A stretch of DNA of 64,000 bases from Diabrotica undecimpunctata (lineage: Eukaryota; Arthropoda; Insecta; Coleoptera; Chrysomelidae): positions 72,852,141 to 72,916,140 of the forward strand of contig NC_092806.1 of assembly GCF_040954645.1 (NCBI RefSeq). The letters are read 5' to 3'. The notes under the pieces were generated by a model. It was not told the origin of the DNA and searched no databases. It was given only the letters and a program-made list of their open reading frames with translations. How positions within the stretch are numbered: position 1 is the stretch's first letter; every line of letters begins with the position of its first letter. Shown in pieces: positions 45,291 through 57,642 of this stretch. A program made the translations under genes and the position numbers.

Positions 45291-46860
45291 GATGACATTA
45301 TTTTGATTCAGTATACGTAACGTGTCGAAATATTTGTAGTGAGTTTAGTGAAAATTGAGATGTTTCGTTTAAGCAAGTTTTCATTTTAAGATGTCAGATG
45401 AGGTTTGTGCCATTCATATAGAATTTTAGGTAAAGATGCCATTTTTTTACTTTAGTTTGCGTAAAAATCTTTAAAAATATTTGTATGAACTTAGTGAAAA
45501 AATATTAAAAAGATTATAAGAAAAACATATGATTCATGTTCCAAATCAAATTTGTCGAATGTAATAGTAAAATGAAATTATGTAAATAATTTTTATTACA
45601 AGTTGATATTTCACAATAAACTAATTTTTTTTTAATATGCTCTTCTGGAGACTGTTCCATTAAATAAATATCATAATTTAAGAGCGATATCTCCTTAAAT
45701 CTTTTATATCACATGAATAATACTATATTATAAGTAGGAAAAACGGAAACAATAAAAAAAATAAAAAACTTAATATAATAATTATTTTAGTCAATAATAT
45801 AGACATGCTTCAGTACAACATATTCAAATAATTTCAATATTCTTATTTTCCAAAATTATGTGTTTATTTATATGTAGCGTGGTTATTAGTTTTGACATAA
45901 ATCCAGTGTAATTGTTTTTCATAGGGTTACCAAACCATAAAGTAATAAAATGTATTGTAAACAGTTGCATTTATCTAGGAGTAGCAAAGATCTATATAAT
46001 TATTAAAATTTAATTTCTCTAAGGAAAAAAACATACAAATCTACAATTTATTTATATTTTCTTTTTGTATTTAACCTTTAGTGTGACTGTGAATGACTGT
46101 TTCGTTATATTATCCACATTCAATTAATAAAAAATAAAGTACCTGAGCACTCTAACAATAAACATTAAAATTATTTTATCGGTTTAAAGGACGACATATT
46201 TAAACATCTATGTGTCCCCAGTAGGACATTAGTTACCATATCTGATGTAAGAGGAGGGCTTCCCAACCGTAAGCCATATAATATATTAAACTTCGTTTAG
46301 AGGAGAAAAAAGAACGTTCCACGTTAAGAAAATAACATTGCGGATATAGGGCCATGTATTTCTTATGGACGATAGAAGCGCAGCGATGCCACGATGAACA
46401 CAAGCACGATTCAGGGTTGTATTATTTGTATTTTCGTTTCCACAGACATGAATTAAAATTAATGTTTTTTAACGTAATTGACCAAAAATGCCCATTCAAA
46501 ACAAGAGATGAAAAGTAGGGAAAATGATTTTAATTAAATAAATAGTATTTACAAAAGATAATTTTATTTTATATTATTTTAATTACAGTAACGACAGTTT
46601 ATCTATTTTTCAGTGAGAATACCGTATGCCATGAATCATGGAAATCAGTAGAAAATATTTCTTAACTAAATCATGCATTTTGCCGGCTGTTAAAGATATG
46701 CAATTAAACGGACCGCTTTGCATATATCTAATTACTAACTGCAACTTAAAATAATACGGTGTGCGTATGTCAGCGATTTTATGTCGTTCTCTGACTACAT
46801 AATGATAATAAGGCTTTGAGGTTCTTTAGTAGTTATTCTGACTTTACAGTTAAATGTTAA
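45291..46860. other. AT-rich region, nothing recognised
   Basis: No supported gene. The last 200 bp before 46861 may be 5' sequence of the following transposase remnant. Confidence 0.4.
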
Positions 46861-47720
46861 TTGAAAATTAAAATTCAAAAATTAAGCCAAGGGAATATCT
46901 TGGACATCCGTGGAAAACAAATTGTTTTAAATGTATTTAATCATTATCTAAATTTAAGAAGTGGTGAAAGTGTTAGAAGTTTAACCGATAAAGTAAGTGC
47001 TATGACGGGAGTAAGTTTTAGTACTATTTCTAAAATACGCAAAGAGGCTGCGGAAGGAGGACTAAGGCCCATAGAAAACGTACCAAAAGTAGGGTGAACA
47101 GCAGAAAATTCACTTACGATGCAGTAGTTCGTACGCAGGTACGTTCCATCGTGCATAGTTTTTTCTTTAAAAGTTTACCGCCGAGATTCAACAAAGTTTT
47201 TGTACTGTTTAAAAAAGACATAAGATTTAGCAAACATGTCACGCACAAAAATGTGGAGAATACTCCATGAAATGAACTTTGTTTTTTCAAACGAGAAGTA
47301 AAGTCAAGCATGATTGAACGGCCCGATATTCTCAAATGGAGGCATCAGTATTTGCGTGAGATAAAAAATTTTGTTCTCAAGGATACACCGTGGTTTATTT
47401 GGACGAAACTTTAGTAAATGCTAGACATAGTGTTTCTAAAGAATGGAATGATCTCTCAGTGACTTCAACCAGGGATGCATTTGTTAAGGGGTTGTCAATA
47501 CGCCTAAAACAGCCGACACAAGAGGCCCCCGATTTGTTATAGTGCATGCGGGTAGCAAATTGGGCTTTGTAGAAGGTGCTGCTTTTTGGTTTTTAGCTAA
47601 AAAAACTCAGTGGACTATCATAATGAGATGGATATTTGAACAATGGTCCTAATCTTCCAGAGGTGATGGACAACGCTTCGTACCATTCGAGGAGAGAAGA
47701 AGTGATTCCGGCACAAGCCT
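46861..47720 (+). pseudogene. IS630/Tc1-like transposase remnant
   Basis: N-terminal HTH block, open from 46861 to 47097: QIVLNVFNHYLNLRSGESVR, TGVSFSTISKIRKEAAEGG. Then, in shifted frames, SRTKMWRILHEMNF, ERPDILKWRHQYLREI, VVYLDETLVNARHSVSKEW (first catalytic Asp), RFVIVHAGSKLGFVEGAAF and MDNASYHSRREEVIP (second Asp). The sequence is cut at a (TA)n tract at 47721, so the catalytic Glu is missing. Related to the nested transposase at 19-20 kb. At least four frame lesions. Confidence 0.8.
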
Positions 47721-47722
47721 GT

Positions 47723-47785
<63 letters not shown>
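47721..47785. repeat. (TA)n microsatellite
   Basis: TA dinucleotides of about 65 bp that truncate the transposase remnant. Confidence 0.95.
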
Positions 47786-47790
<5 letters not shown>

Positions 47791-49612
47791 AACGTAATAA
47801 GATAATTTTGAATTACAACTACAACAGAAATCAAGCAAGAAATCAATTGTCATATATAATTCCATTCTCTCCTTCCACTTTTCTTTGTAGACTTCAGGTT
47901 TTCATGAAATTGGAACTACTTCTTTTTCATGATTTTTATCTATTTCGCCATTTTTATATTTATATATTATTTATATGATATAGATATATTTACTACAAAA
48001 TTTGGGATTTTCATGATAGTAGAACTTTTTTAGAATTATCTTGCTAGATTTTTTTTTATTTCTGTAATTTAATTCTGAATTCCCTAAATGAATCACTTAA
48101 TTTTATGACTTAACTATTGAGCTCATTATGTTATGATTATTATTATTTAAATTTTTTATATCTCACTATAAATTAAGATTTTTTTTAAATCAGTTGTTTC
48201 TTATTTGATTGTGGTTTTGCTGGTACTAATTGTATTGATTTTGGTTATTGAATCTATTCCACACCTTTCAAATGGATGGAGTATAAGATATTGGATACTA
48301 AAATATCATTAGAAAAAAGGTTTTTAGATTTAATTATTTTAGAAATTCCACAAATTTAAATTATTCCTGATGGTTTAGTAACGTTTGAAAAAATAACTTT
48401 TCTAAATAGTTGATTTATTATGTTAAAATGTATTTAATTTGTTAACATTAGAAAAGAAATTGGTCCATTTGGCACCTTTCAGTCGCTACAGTTTATCTAA
48501 AGTTTAACATTGATAAGCGCATAGAGATAATAGTTCGTTTTTGTAAAAATCAAAATGTTTACAATATGGGTCACCTTACATGTTTTTTATACTTTATTTT
48601 ATAAAAATATACGAGTAGACTAGTATTCTACTAGTTGAGATATTTATCTCGACATATTTATAGTTAAAAGAACAATAAGAAGATACTATTTTGGATGTTA
48701 AGGTTTTCAACTAAATATTACAGATGACCATTATGATTTCAGAGTTCGTCTGGTGTGGTAGTTTTTATTTGCTGTTGGCAGGTGTCCCGTCCATCTTAGT
48801 GTCTAGCATATACCTAAGCTGAATTAAATATTACAGACCACCGTTAGAACTAAAAGAGATTAGTAAACATGTTCGATTTCGAAATGAGAATCACACAATT
48901 TGAAGAATCGCTGAGTATTGTAAAATTCCCGTTAGAATGTTATGAATATAATTGATATTGGTATTACCTAGTATATACTAGGAGATATCATATCTAAAGA
49001 TTTCTCGCATTGTGTGTACTTAAAATTGAACAAAATATATTTCCTTTTTGAAAAAAAAATTATCTAAGATTCACATATCACAATTAAGATTCACATATCA
49101 CAATTATGTATACTCTGTCCGCTGGTTCATTGCACATCTATAACGTATTTACGAATTATTTTTTTTATTCATCTCTTTCTAGTTTTAAGCATCTAAAATA
49201 TTGTCTTTTATAACAGTGTTGTGACAATCCTTTTGTTTACAAACTAATTTTTATAATATTTAAATCTGACTATGACTTTGTGCAAAGGAATGGTATTATT
49301 TTTAAAATATTTCTGGAATAACCATTACATTCCAATTTATAGTAACTTGTAACTTGTGCTAAATGCGTATGAATACTACGAATTAGAGAGAGGAAATGGA
49401 AGATTTAGAATATTCAAGTATTGTTTAGTTAAAAAAAAACAAGATAATCCTATCGTTTCAAGCTGAGGTAATAGTAGATCCGTCATATTTTCAAAACAAC
49501 TAATCTAACTAAAGAATCTAACATGTAGTACAAGATACATTGTACTACATGTACCAATAAACCGATAAAGTAACTCCCAATTTCTTCAATTTTAAGTTAA
49601 ACGATTGATACC

Positions 49613-49615
<3 letters not shown>
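47786..49615. other. AT-rich region, nothing recognised
   Basis: About 1.8 kb with no recognised gene. Confidence 0.4.

Positions 49616-49704
<89 letters not shown>
49616..49704. repeat. (TA)n microsatellite
   Basis: About 89 bp of uninterrupted AT dinucleotides. Confidence 0.95.
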
Positions 49705-49710
<6 letters not shown>

Positions 49711-51404
49711 CAATATTTTATATCAATTTATGTTATAAAAACCATTAAAAGTTTTATGCTGAATTCATGAAATGGTGTTCTAGTATTTGAAATATGGTAT
49801 TTGTTTGTTTACATTGTACTAATTCTAACAGTTTTAATTGTGAGCACCAGTATGCTGTTTTAATAGCAAAATTTGTCCGTTATATATCCCAAATAAAGCC
49901 AAATATTTAAAATTACTACATAATTTGAGAACACATTCAAAAAAAAAAAAGATGAAAACAACAACATAAAAAATGTTGACCTGAATATTAGCTAATTCCC
50001 AAGTAATACGTTAACTGCATAAATTAGTCTTAAATGCTTTGATTTAATTTGTACAAATTAAATAATGGAGAGTGTGTGCAACGAACCAACGGACCGTGTA
50101 TACCTTACGATTTACACAATTTTATTTGTTTCTATAATTATATTTATTTAGTCCGTCGGGTGAATTTTTGCACATGTTTGACATTATTTATGAATCATTT
50201 TTTACATTAACTCTCTTTTTTACTAACAGAACTTTCAACCATGAAATTAAATCGCTTGTATATTCGTAATAAATACAATAATATGGTGAACGGCGTTGAT
50301 GGATAATGCAAATTTTGAATTTTGACTATTTTAAATTGATAGTGTTCTGATTTATTACTAGTTTTGATATTATCTTAATTTAAAAAAGAATTATGATAAC
50401 GACTAACTATTATCTTAGTGTTTGATTTTGTGTAAGTAAATGCTCAAAAGCTAATATTGAGAATAATATCCAAAACTCTAATTAATAATATAACCTCTGA
50501 TTATTTTGACCTCGACGAGTCTCACATCGAGCTTTTTGATTTAATTCGTATAAATTTAATGATGAGTATGGTTGGTGGGTATGATCGTAGGGTTAAATGA
50601 TGAATGACGTATGCAAAGACTCGCCTAACCTTCCATTTCTATAATTTCTTAAGAAATGCAAAAAACACTGTTTTAATAACAGACAATAAAATCCCACAAA
50701 CATATTAAAATAATCATAGATTTACTCATATTAACACCTATTAGAGAGACCAAGATCAGAGAAAGATCAGGAAAATCAGAGTAAATAAAACAACAATATT
50801 ATTAAATAACTAAGTCATCTAAACGTTATTGATTTCTAAAGTAAATTATATAAAAATTATACCTTTAGAAATATTTATAAGATATATCAATATTTATTTT
50901 CATATGATGCATATTCTAAACATAATGATTTTTCTTGTAATACGCAATAATTTTGGATTTAATATTGAACATTTTATTTGATCTATACCTACTTTACTTC
51001 CCAGATGAAAAAAGTAAAGTTACTCATGGCAAATTTTTAAAAACTTAATGGATGATTTGAACACAAAACTACATTATGGCTATTCTATCTGTATGATATA
51101 GGTTCGATGTAAATATAAAAAAGTATTATATTGCATGATATGATATAAATAACATTATTATTGGTCTATTTCAACTGGACTTTAGTGTATAAGTGAGTTT
51201 ATTCATAAGAAAACCAAGTAGCTTAAAATCATTAATTGAAATTCCAGATTCTCATAAAACGCATATGCATTTATTTATTAATCTTTACCATTACCATAAC
51301 TTTTCGCACCTGGGATAAGTTTTTCTAGTGAACATTTATTTTTAAAATATTAAAAAATATGACAGCCTTTAAAAGCATCTATTAGAAACCTAATAGTACT
51401 CTAA
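49705..51404. other. AT-rich region; probable 3' UTR at its right edge
   Basis: No gene was recognised. On the minus strand, AATAAA hexamers near 51340 and 51272 lie 65-135 bases after the stop of the terminal exon at 51405 and could serve as polyadenylation signals. Confidence 0.4.
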
Positions 51405-51574
51405 TTACGTCTGTTTGCCATTTTTCTGCCCACCCCTGTATTTCCGATTTTCCCCATTGTTGTAATGGTTGTTATTGGAGCCTCTTCTGCTTTGATAATG
51501 ACCTTCATTACCTTGGAGGCTAGGAAGTCCTCCACTCTGCTCTCCAGACATTGATCTATCGTGATTCCTGCCAC
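51405..51574 (-). CDS. Terminal coding exon, Gly/Asn/Arg-rich protein
   Basis: The minus strand has a consensus acceptor (TTTGTATTGTAG) ending at 51575. Two bases complete a Ser codon begun in the exon at 62314-62645, and 55 codons then end at TAA (51405-51407). The peptide is low complexity and hydrophilic: GRNHDRSMSGEQSGG, SRRGSNNNHYNNG, KYRGGQKNGKQT. The splice phase (one base left from the upstream exon, two here) fits exactly, and composition matches the Gly/Arg-rich end of that exon. The gene is not recognised. RG-rich tails are common in RNA-binding proteins, but no RNA-binding domain is visible. Confidence 0.6.
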
Positions 51575-51857
51575 CTACAATACAAATTAATTTATTTCTT
51601 TATGTATATTTATTAAATAATATTATGCAAGAAATTTATGTAATATATGCAGTTTTGAATAAAAATATTTATCATATAATGTTTATGGAAGCAATTAAAT
51701 ATACGCCGGTAAATTGATATCATCTAAACTTTTTTAAACTACATTGACTTTACATGCAGACTTATATAGTGTATACTATATTGATGTTGAAAGATTTTCC
51801 ATATTGGTTCATGTTTTGAATATACATGAGACTGCTTCTAAAACTATTTTCTTGTGG

Positions 51858-52290
51858 AATTTTTATGTTAATTACATATCAATACGAATTCACCAGGACA
51901 AAGACGGGCGAAACAGTTTATCACAGAACATTCGCCAAAATTTACGGTGACCTAATAAATAGTCAAAAAGTCATAGTAGCTCTGCTAATAGGGCACTGTA
52001 AGCTAAATAAGCAGGTAAAGCTGATATGATTGGCAGATGATTGATAGCCTATGCAGATTTTGTCACCTAAAAGAAGAAACAGCAGAACACATTTTATTTT
52101 AGTAAGACAGACTGGCAAGGCGGTTCTTTGCATTAACCGAAGAAAAGTCATCGGCAAAGAGCTACGAAGAAAGTTCAGTCTCAAAGTTAGTAAACATTTT
52201 AAATAGGGTCAGATTAGATAATGTAATCTAGGGCTAGAGGACCACAATAGATCTGAAACGGTTGTAGTGGAATAGGCCAAAAGTCACCTC
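51858..52290 (+). pseudogene. LINE RNase H-type C-terminal fragment
   Basis: The plus strand reads VALLIGHCKLNKQVKLI, then LKEETAEHILF in another frame, and near 52245 sequence resembling a LINE 3' UTR (AATAGATCTGAAACGGTTGT). It matches the order of the better preserved fragment at 14780-15440 (GFLTGHCQLSKHVHT, DETVEHVLCECP). Lies inside or just beyond the 3' end of the minus-strand gene. Confidence 0.55.
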
Positions 52291-52344
52291 ATTGAATCCA
52301 TCTTTCAATGGGAATTTACTATAATTTGAGTTAAAAATACGTTT

Positions 52345-52400
52345 ATTTGACGTTTCAATTTCCAAATTGTTTTTAAGAACGATTTGGAATGAAAATCAAA
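52345..52400 (-). repeat. GAAACGTC stem-loop motif, isolated copy
   Basis: The minus strand reads AAAACAATTTGGAAATTGAAACGTC: a short stem followed by GAAACGTC, as in the tandem units at 18.5-18.9 kb. Confidence 0.5.
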
Positions 52401-53159
52401 ACATCCAAATTTACCCTTTTTTCAACTCAAATTGTGTGAAGTAAAGTTTACAAACTTTTGTGCAACTTTGTAGCCTGAATTCTCTTTTCTAACATTAATT
52501 GTCGCGGTATAGTTCAAATAAGAGGGTGTAAAGCTAGTTGCAGCTATGAGCGGTCATATAATCTTAGGATCTCGTGAATATAAACACAATGTAGAGTATG
52601 CCATTAGATAGTATCGGAAATCAAATGAACAACACAACAAACGAACCTTTTCCGTGAAACGGAAGAACCACCTTGAAAAAGGAGAAAAGCATTGGGCTTT
52701 GAACTACTAGGTTTCACGTATAATCGATCATACGGGGCAACAACATACGTTAAACAAGATATAGAAAACGCCGTTCGATAAATTTCTGTAAGAAAATTCT
52801 CCAAATGTTTGCTACGCTCTGGTAGTCATCAATTTGTTCCCATATTAATACTATCGGGTACTTGTTACCGAACCCCGCATAGGATAAGAATTTGGTTAAG
52901 AGTACTACCACCGAGTGTGAACATCATCATCATCTTTAGCTCGACAATCCTCTGTGGATCCTGGCCTGCTCAAGATTCGTCGCTATCCTGTTCGGTTTCT
53001 GGCGACGTGTTGCCTTCTTCTGATCTCTAGTATCTCTAAGTAGGTCTCAACTCCATCTAACGACCTAATTCGCGGTCATAATAAGCAGTTTTTTGTATAT
53101 AATAATTTTGAAATTTTTTTTGAGTGCAGTATGCACTATTTGTAAGGTTTATTCGTCTT

Positions 53160-53260
53160 CTATTCAACTAATTTCTTCGTCGTTTTGTTGGTAGTAGTCA
53201 CTATCTAAGTATGGGATGGTAGGAGCCAAGGTATGTATATCATCAGCGTATGCTAAAATT

Positions 53261-53314
<54 letters not shown>

Positions 53315-54535
53315 CTTTTCCAAGACAATGTTAAATAGAAGGCAAGCCAGGGCATCCCCTTGTCTAAGTCCATCCTTTATCTCAAAGAATCAAGAATTTT
53401 CTTCCTGTATCCTAACGTTGGTTTTTAAGTTAGACATTGTCATTCTCGTTAATCGGATTAAGTTTTTCTGGTATACCAAACTCAAGCATTGATTGGTATA
53501 GTACTGTTCTCTTGACACTGTCGTAAGCGGCCTTAAAGTCGACGAATAAGTGTCAATGTTAAATTTTAATGTTTTCTCGAGGATATGTCTTATTAAATAA
53601 ATCAGGTCAATTGTTGATTTTTCTGGAGTAAATCCGACCTGGTATTTTCCAATTTTCCAACTATGCCAACTGTGTAAACTTGTAGCCTTTCGTAGAGTAT
53701 TTGCTAGTATATTATAAGCAGTTGTTAACAGGGTTATACTTCTGTAGTTGTCACACTGGAGCTGACAGCCTTTTTTATGTAACGGGTATATCACGCCTTG
53801 AGACAATTCACAGGGCATGGTCTCATTTTTTTAGACAAGAAGTAAAAGTTTATGCAGTGCTTGTGGCAGAACGTCGCCACCATTTTTGTAGAGCTTACTA
53901 TAAATTTGATTAGTTCCTAGTGACTTATTATTTTTAATCTTTTTAATAGCTTGTGCAACCTCTTCAGTGGTAGGTGGTCTTTCGTTTGGGTTGAATAGAT
54001 TCCAATCATTTCGATCTGCTAGGGTGTTATCTGCTTCTTCGATATAATGGCCGGTAGATTTTGCGTCAAAAAATTCAACCCATCGGTTTAAGATTGAGGC
54101 AGTACCACTTTGGATATTTTTTTCTCCATCCTTACAGCTCCCTATTCTTGGCTTTATTCATTTTGTTTACATTTCTATAGAACTTTCGAGTTCCGTTTTG
54201 ATTTCTTAGCCATTCTATGTTTTCTAACTGCTTTTCTTCCAATTTACTTTTTTTTCTTCTATGTCATCTTTTTGCTTCCCTTCTTAGGGTCCGGTATTCC
54301 TTCTTTGCTCTTCTTGGGCATCTAGCTTGATTTGTTTTTAGATATGCTCTATTTTTATGTGTTGCTTCTTGGCACTTCTCGTCAAACCATTTGTTTTTGT
54401 TTAACTGGTTTAATTTTCCGATGCTTTCTCAGTTATTATGTTTCTGCATTTTGTCCACAATTCCTTCACATATTCACCCGATTCCAGGTTCTCTATTTCC
54501 TCATCTATTTGTCTCCTATACTTTCTTGCAACTGT
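53160..54535 (-). pseudogene. RT fragment of the older LINE
   Basis: The minus strand runs from a linker (ARCPRRAKKEYRTLRREAKR) through QGVIYPLHKKGCQLQCDNY, KYQVGFTPEKSTIDLIYLI, RMTMSNLKTNVRIQE, FEIKDGLRQGDALACLLFN (motif B) and YADDIHTL. Stops and frameshifts occur throughout, and the microsatellite separates motif B from the YADD motif. Confidence 0.75.
53262..53311. repeat. (TA)n microsatellite inside RT fragment
   Basis: About 50 bp of TA dinucleotides between RT motif B and the YADD motif, replacing about 40 codons. Confidence 0.95.
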
Positions 54536-54552
54536 TTCAATGCCAAGATTAT
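54536..54552. repeat. Target-site duplication, left copy
   Basis: TTCAATGCCAAGATTAT, identical to 58927-58943. Confidence 0.9.
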
Positions 54553-54640
54553 ATATATATGTGGCTAAACACCCCTTTAGGGGTTACGCCGCTTACGCTC
54601 TCTAGATCTATGTTTTGAGGTAGATCAGTCCTCATGTTCC
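54553..54640 (-). other. LINE 3' UTR with hairpin and AT tail
   Basis: On the minus strand, AACCCCTAAAGGGGTG can form a small hairpin, followed by TTAGCCACATATATAT directly before the target duplication. Such 3' ends are recognised by the RT in many LINEs. Confidence 0.6.
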
Positions 54641-57601
54641 TTATTTAATTTTCTCAGTTATTTTTCTCCATTGTGTCCTATCTCTGGTTTTTCCTTTCCA
54701 CTGTCGTATGCCCGCCTTGTTGAGATCATTTACAACTTCTTGTAACCATGTAGATCTTGGTCTTCCACGTCTTCTTTTGCCAGCTGGTGTCCATTCCAAT
54801 ATTGAGAATATCGTCGTAGTTGATCCTGATCTCCATACGTGTCCTAGCCATTTTGCTCTTTGTTGTTTTATTTTACACACTATATCTTCCTTAATTTCTT
54901 CCAGTAGCTCAAGGTTCGTTCTTTGTCTAAATTCATTTTCATTTATTTTTATTGGTCCCAGTATTGCTCTTAGTATTTTTCTTTCTTGTATTCTAAGGTT
55001 TTCCTCTTGTTTTTTTGTCATGCTGAGGGTTTCGGCTGCATACATCATCGTCGGTCGAATTATTGTTTTGTATACCTTCATTTTCGATTTCTTACTCAAT
55101 AGTTTATTTTTTAGTAATTTCTTATTTGCATGGAAGGTCTTATTTACTGTAATAATCCTTTCTTTGATTTCTGTTTCTCTTTCTTCATTGTTTGTTATTA
55201 ATATTCCCAAGTACTTAAATTTTTCGACTTCTTCAAAAATGTATTCGCCTAGTCTAACCTTTTTGTTTTCGAAGTTTTTATCAAATCTCATTATTTTTGT
55301 TTTTTCTTGGTTTATTTTTAATCCCATTACTTTTCCTTCTGTTACCATTTCATTTAACATTTTTTCCATTGTTTTTCTATTTTTTGTTATTAGCACAATA
55401 TCGTCAGCGTATGCTATTATTTGTCCTTCTCTAGTTCTAAGGGTACCTTTGTTTATTTTCCTGACGATGTATTCCAGGGCAAGATTAAACAGGGTTGCTG
55501 ATAACGAATCTCCTTGTCTAACCCCTTTATTTATGACAAATTCTTCTGTGTCTCCTACTTGAGTTTTTATACTCACTACAGTTCTACTCATTGTCATTTT
55601 TATTAATCGTCTTAATTTGTTTTGTATTCCCATTTCTTTCAGAGCTACCATTAATTTTGATCTTTTTATTGTATCAAATGCTTGCTGAAAATCTATAAAA
55701 AGCAGTTCAATTTCTATTTTATATCCATGAGCTTTTTCCATAATTTGTTTAACTGTATGTATGGCATCTGTTGTAGACTTTCCCTTAATAAATCCGCATT
55801 GATAGTGTCCTATAATATTCGTCATAGCGTTGGTCAGTCTTCGATGTATTAAGGTCGACATAATTTTATATGCTGTGTTTAATAGCGTCAGTCCTCTGTA
55901 GTTATTACACATTTGTTGGTCTCCTTTTTTATGAATCGTGATAATTTGTCCTTTGTTCCATTCTTCCGGCATTTTTTCTTCGTCCCATATGTCTTTTATT
56001 AAATTGTACAGTTTTTCTTTTAATTCTTCACCACCATATTTTATAAGTTCCATATTGATCCCGTCTGATCCTGAAGATTTACCATTACGGCTGCTATTTA
56101 TAATTTCCTCAACTTCCTCTTTTGTTGGTCTTTCTAGCTGGTTTCCTAACATCATTGTCTCTTCTTCTACGTTTTCATTTAGGTCTTGATCTTCTTGCTC
56201 TGTTAATAATTCTTTAAAATAGTGAGTCCAAATTTCTTTATACTCTTCATCATTTTCTGATACTTTTCCATTTTTATCTTTTATGCCTTTTATCTTTCCT
56301 TTAAAAGTTTTGTTTTGCTCGCTAATTTTCTTATAAAATGCTTTTGTGTTTCTGTTCTTACTTTCTTTTTCTATTTCTTTTATCTTATCATCTAACCAGG
56401 CACGTTTAATTTTCCTTATTTTTTTCTTACATTCATTCCTTATTCTATTGTATTCTTCCCTATAATCCTGTCTATTTGTTCTTATCCACATTTGTCTAAT
56501 TTCTATCTTCTTTTTTAGCATGTTATGGCATTCTTCATTATACCATTCTTGTTTTTTTTTGTTTCTTTTTATTCCTATGTGTACATCCGCTGTTTCATTT
56601 ATACATTTTTTTAAATTTCTCCATTCTGTTTCTATATCCTTTGTATATTTACACTGTTCCTTTAGTTTTTTGTTCATGTCATCAGCATACTTAATCCTTA
56701 TGTCTGGAGCATTCAGTTTTTCTACGTACCATTTGTCTTTCATTGTCGTGTTTTTTAGAGTTCTTTTGACTTTTTGTTTTACCTTTGCAGTCACCATAAA
56801 ATGATCTGTGTCTGCATGCGCACCTCTGTAAGTTCTCACGTCCGTAACCGATGTTTGCTTCCTTCTTGTAATCAGAATATGGTCTATTTGGGACCATGTC
56901 TTTTGGTCTGGGAAAATCCATGTTACTTTATGGTATTTAGGATGTTCGAAGTTTGTACTAATGATAATCATATTGGTACTAGCTGCTAGGTTACATAATC
57001 TTTGACCATTGTCATTTGTTTTTTCGTGTAATGTGTGTTTACCTGCTACTTGGTTAATGTAGTCTTCCTTACCTACTTGGGCGTTAAAATCTCCCATTAC
57101 CAGTATTGTGTCTTCTCTAGGTAAATTCTCCATTTCTCGTTCAAGTTCCTCATACATTTTGTCTTTTTCCTCCGCAGCAGCACTTTCAGTTGGAGCATAT
57201 ACGTTTATGATTGATATATTAAATGGTTTGGCGTTAATTCTCAGGTAAGCCATACGTTCATTTATTGGTTTAAATTGCATAATGTTATTTTTTATTTTTC
57301 CCATAATTATGAAAGCAACTCCATATTGACCTTGTTTTCCATGTCCCGAATACTGTAGTGTGTAGTTTTTTTTATTTATTTCTCCTTGACCTGCCCATCT
57401 AATTTCTTGAATCACTGCAATATCAATTTGGTATCTTTCTAGTTCTGAGACAATCTCCTGCATTTTTCCTGGTTCAAGCATTGTTCTGATGTTCCACGTA
57501 CTTATTTTTAGTTCATCGCGTTTTTTCATTTTTCTATTATATTTTTTCCTGCTCGTCTGTTTTATCTTATCTAATCTATTCATGTCCTTTTCCTTTGTCA
57601 T
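54641..57601 (-). CDS. LINE ORF2: endonuclease and reverse transcriptase
   Basis: 986 uninterrupted codons. The APE-type endonuclease spans about residues 33-285: LKISTWNIRTM, IAVIQEIRWAG, ISIINVYAPT, VMGDFNAQVGK, WSQIDHILITRR and ADTDHFMV hold the expected Asn, Glu, Asp and His residues. A basic linker of about 200 residues follows. The RT lies at about 490-800: MPEEWNKGQIITIHKKGD, ELLFIDFQQAFDTI (motif A), NKGVRQGDSLSATLFN (motif B), IIAYADDIVLITK (YADD) and KFKYLGILITN. The C-terminal region has AKWLGHVWRSGS and GKRRRGRPRSTWLQ. No RNase H. Its ATG lies 41 bp after the ORF1 stop. The protein nicks target DNA and copies LINE RNA in place. All key catalytic motifs look intact, so activity is possible. 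Confidence 0.93.
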   Translation of the reverse strand: MTKEKDMNRLDKIKQTSRKKYNRKMKKRDELKISTWNIRTMLEPGKMQEIVSELERYQIDIAVIQEIRWAGQGEINKKNYTLQYSGHGKQGQYGVAFIIMGKIKNNIMQFKPINERMAYLRINAKPFNISIINVYAPTESAAAEEKDKMYEELEREMENLPREDTILVMGDFNAQVGKEDYINQVAGKHTLHEKTNDNGQRLCNLAASTNMIIISTNFEHPKYHKVTWIFPDQKTWSQIDHILITRRKQTSVTDVRTYRGAHADTDHFMVTAKVKQKVKRTLKNTTMKDKWYVEKLNAPDIRIKYADDMNKKLKEQCKYTKDIETEWRNLKKCINETADVHIGIKRNKKKQEWYNEECHNMLKKKIEIRQMWIRTNRQDYREEYNRIRNECKKKIRKIKRAWLDDKIKEIEKESKNRNTKAFYKKISEQNKTFKGKIKGIKDKNGKVSENDEEYKEIWTHYFKELLTEQEDQDLNENVEEETMMLGNQLERPTKEEVEEIINSSRNGKSSGSDGINMELIKYGGEELKEKLYNLIKDIWDEEKMPEEWNKGQIITIHKKGDQQMCNNYRGLTLLNTAYKIMSTLIHRRLTNAMTNIIGHYQCGFIKGKSTTDAIHTVKQIMEKAHGYKIEIELLFIDFQQAFDTIKRSKLMVALKEMGIQNKLRRLIKMTMSRTVVSIKTQVGDTEEFVINKGVRQGDSLSATLFNLALEYIVRKINKGTLRTREGQIIAYADDIVLITKNRKTMEKMLNEMVTEGKVMGLKINQEKTKIMRFDKNFENKKVRLGEYIFEEVEKFKYLGILITNNEERETEIKERIITVNKTFHANKKLLKNKLLSKKSKMKVYKTIIRPTMMYAAETLSMTKKQEENLRIQERKILRAILGPIKINENEFRQRTNLELLEEIKEDIVCKIKQQRAKWLGHVWRSGSTTTIFSILEWTPAGKRRRGRPRSTWLQEVVNDLNKAGIRQWKGKTRDRTQWRKITEKIK

Positions 57602-57642
57602 TTTCGTTTCCGTTTTTTGTTGCGTGTACGATATTTGTTGTT

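Noticed and set aside
54708..55562. Long open frame on the plus strand opposite LINE ORF2
   Set aside because: It is the complement of the intact ORF2, hydrophobic only because of the mirrored codon use; there is no independent evidence of a gene.
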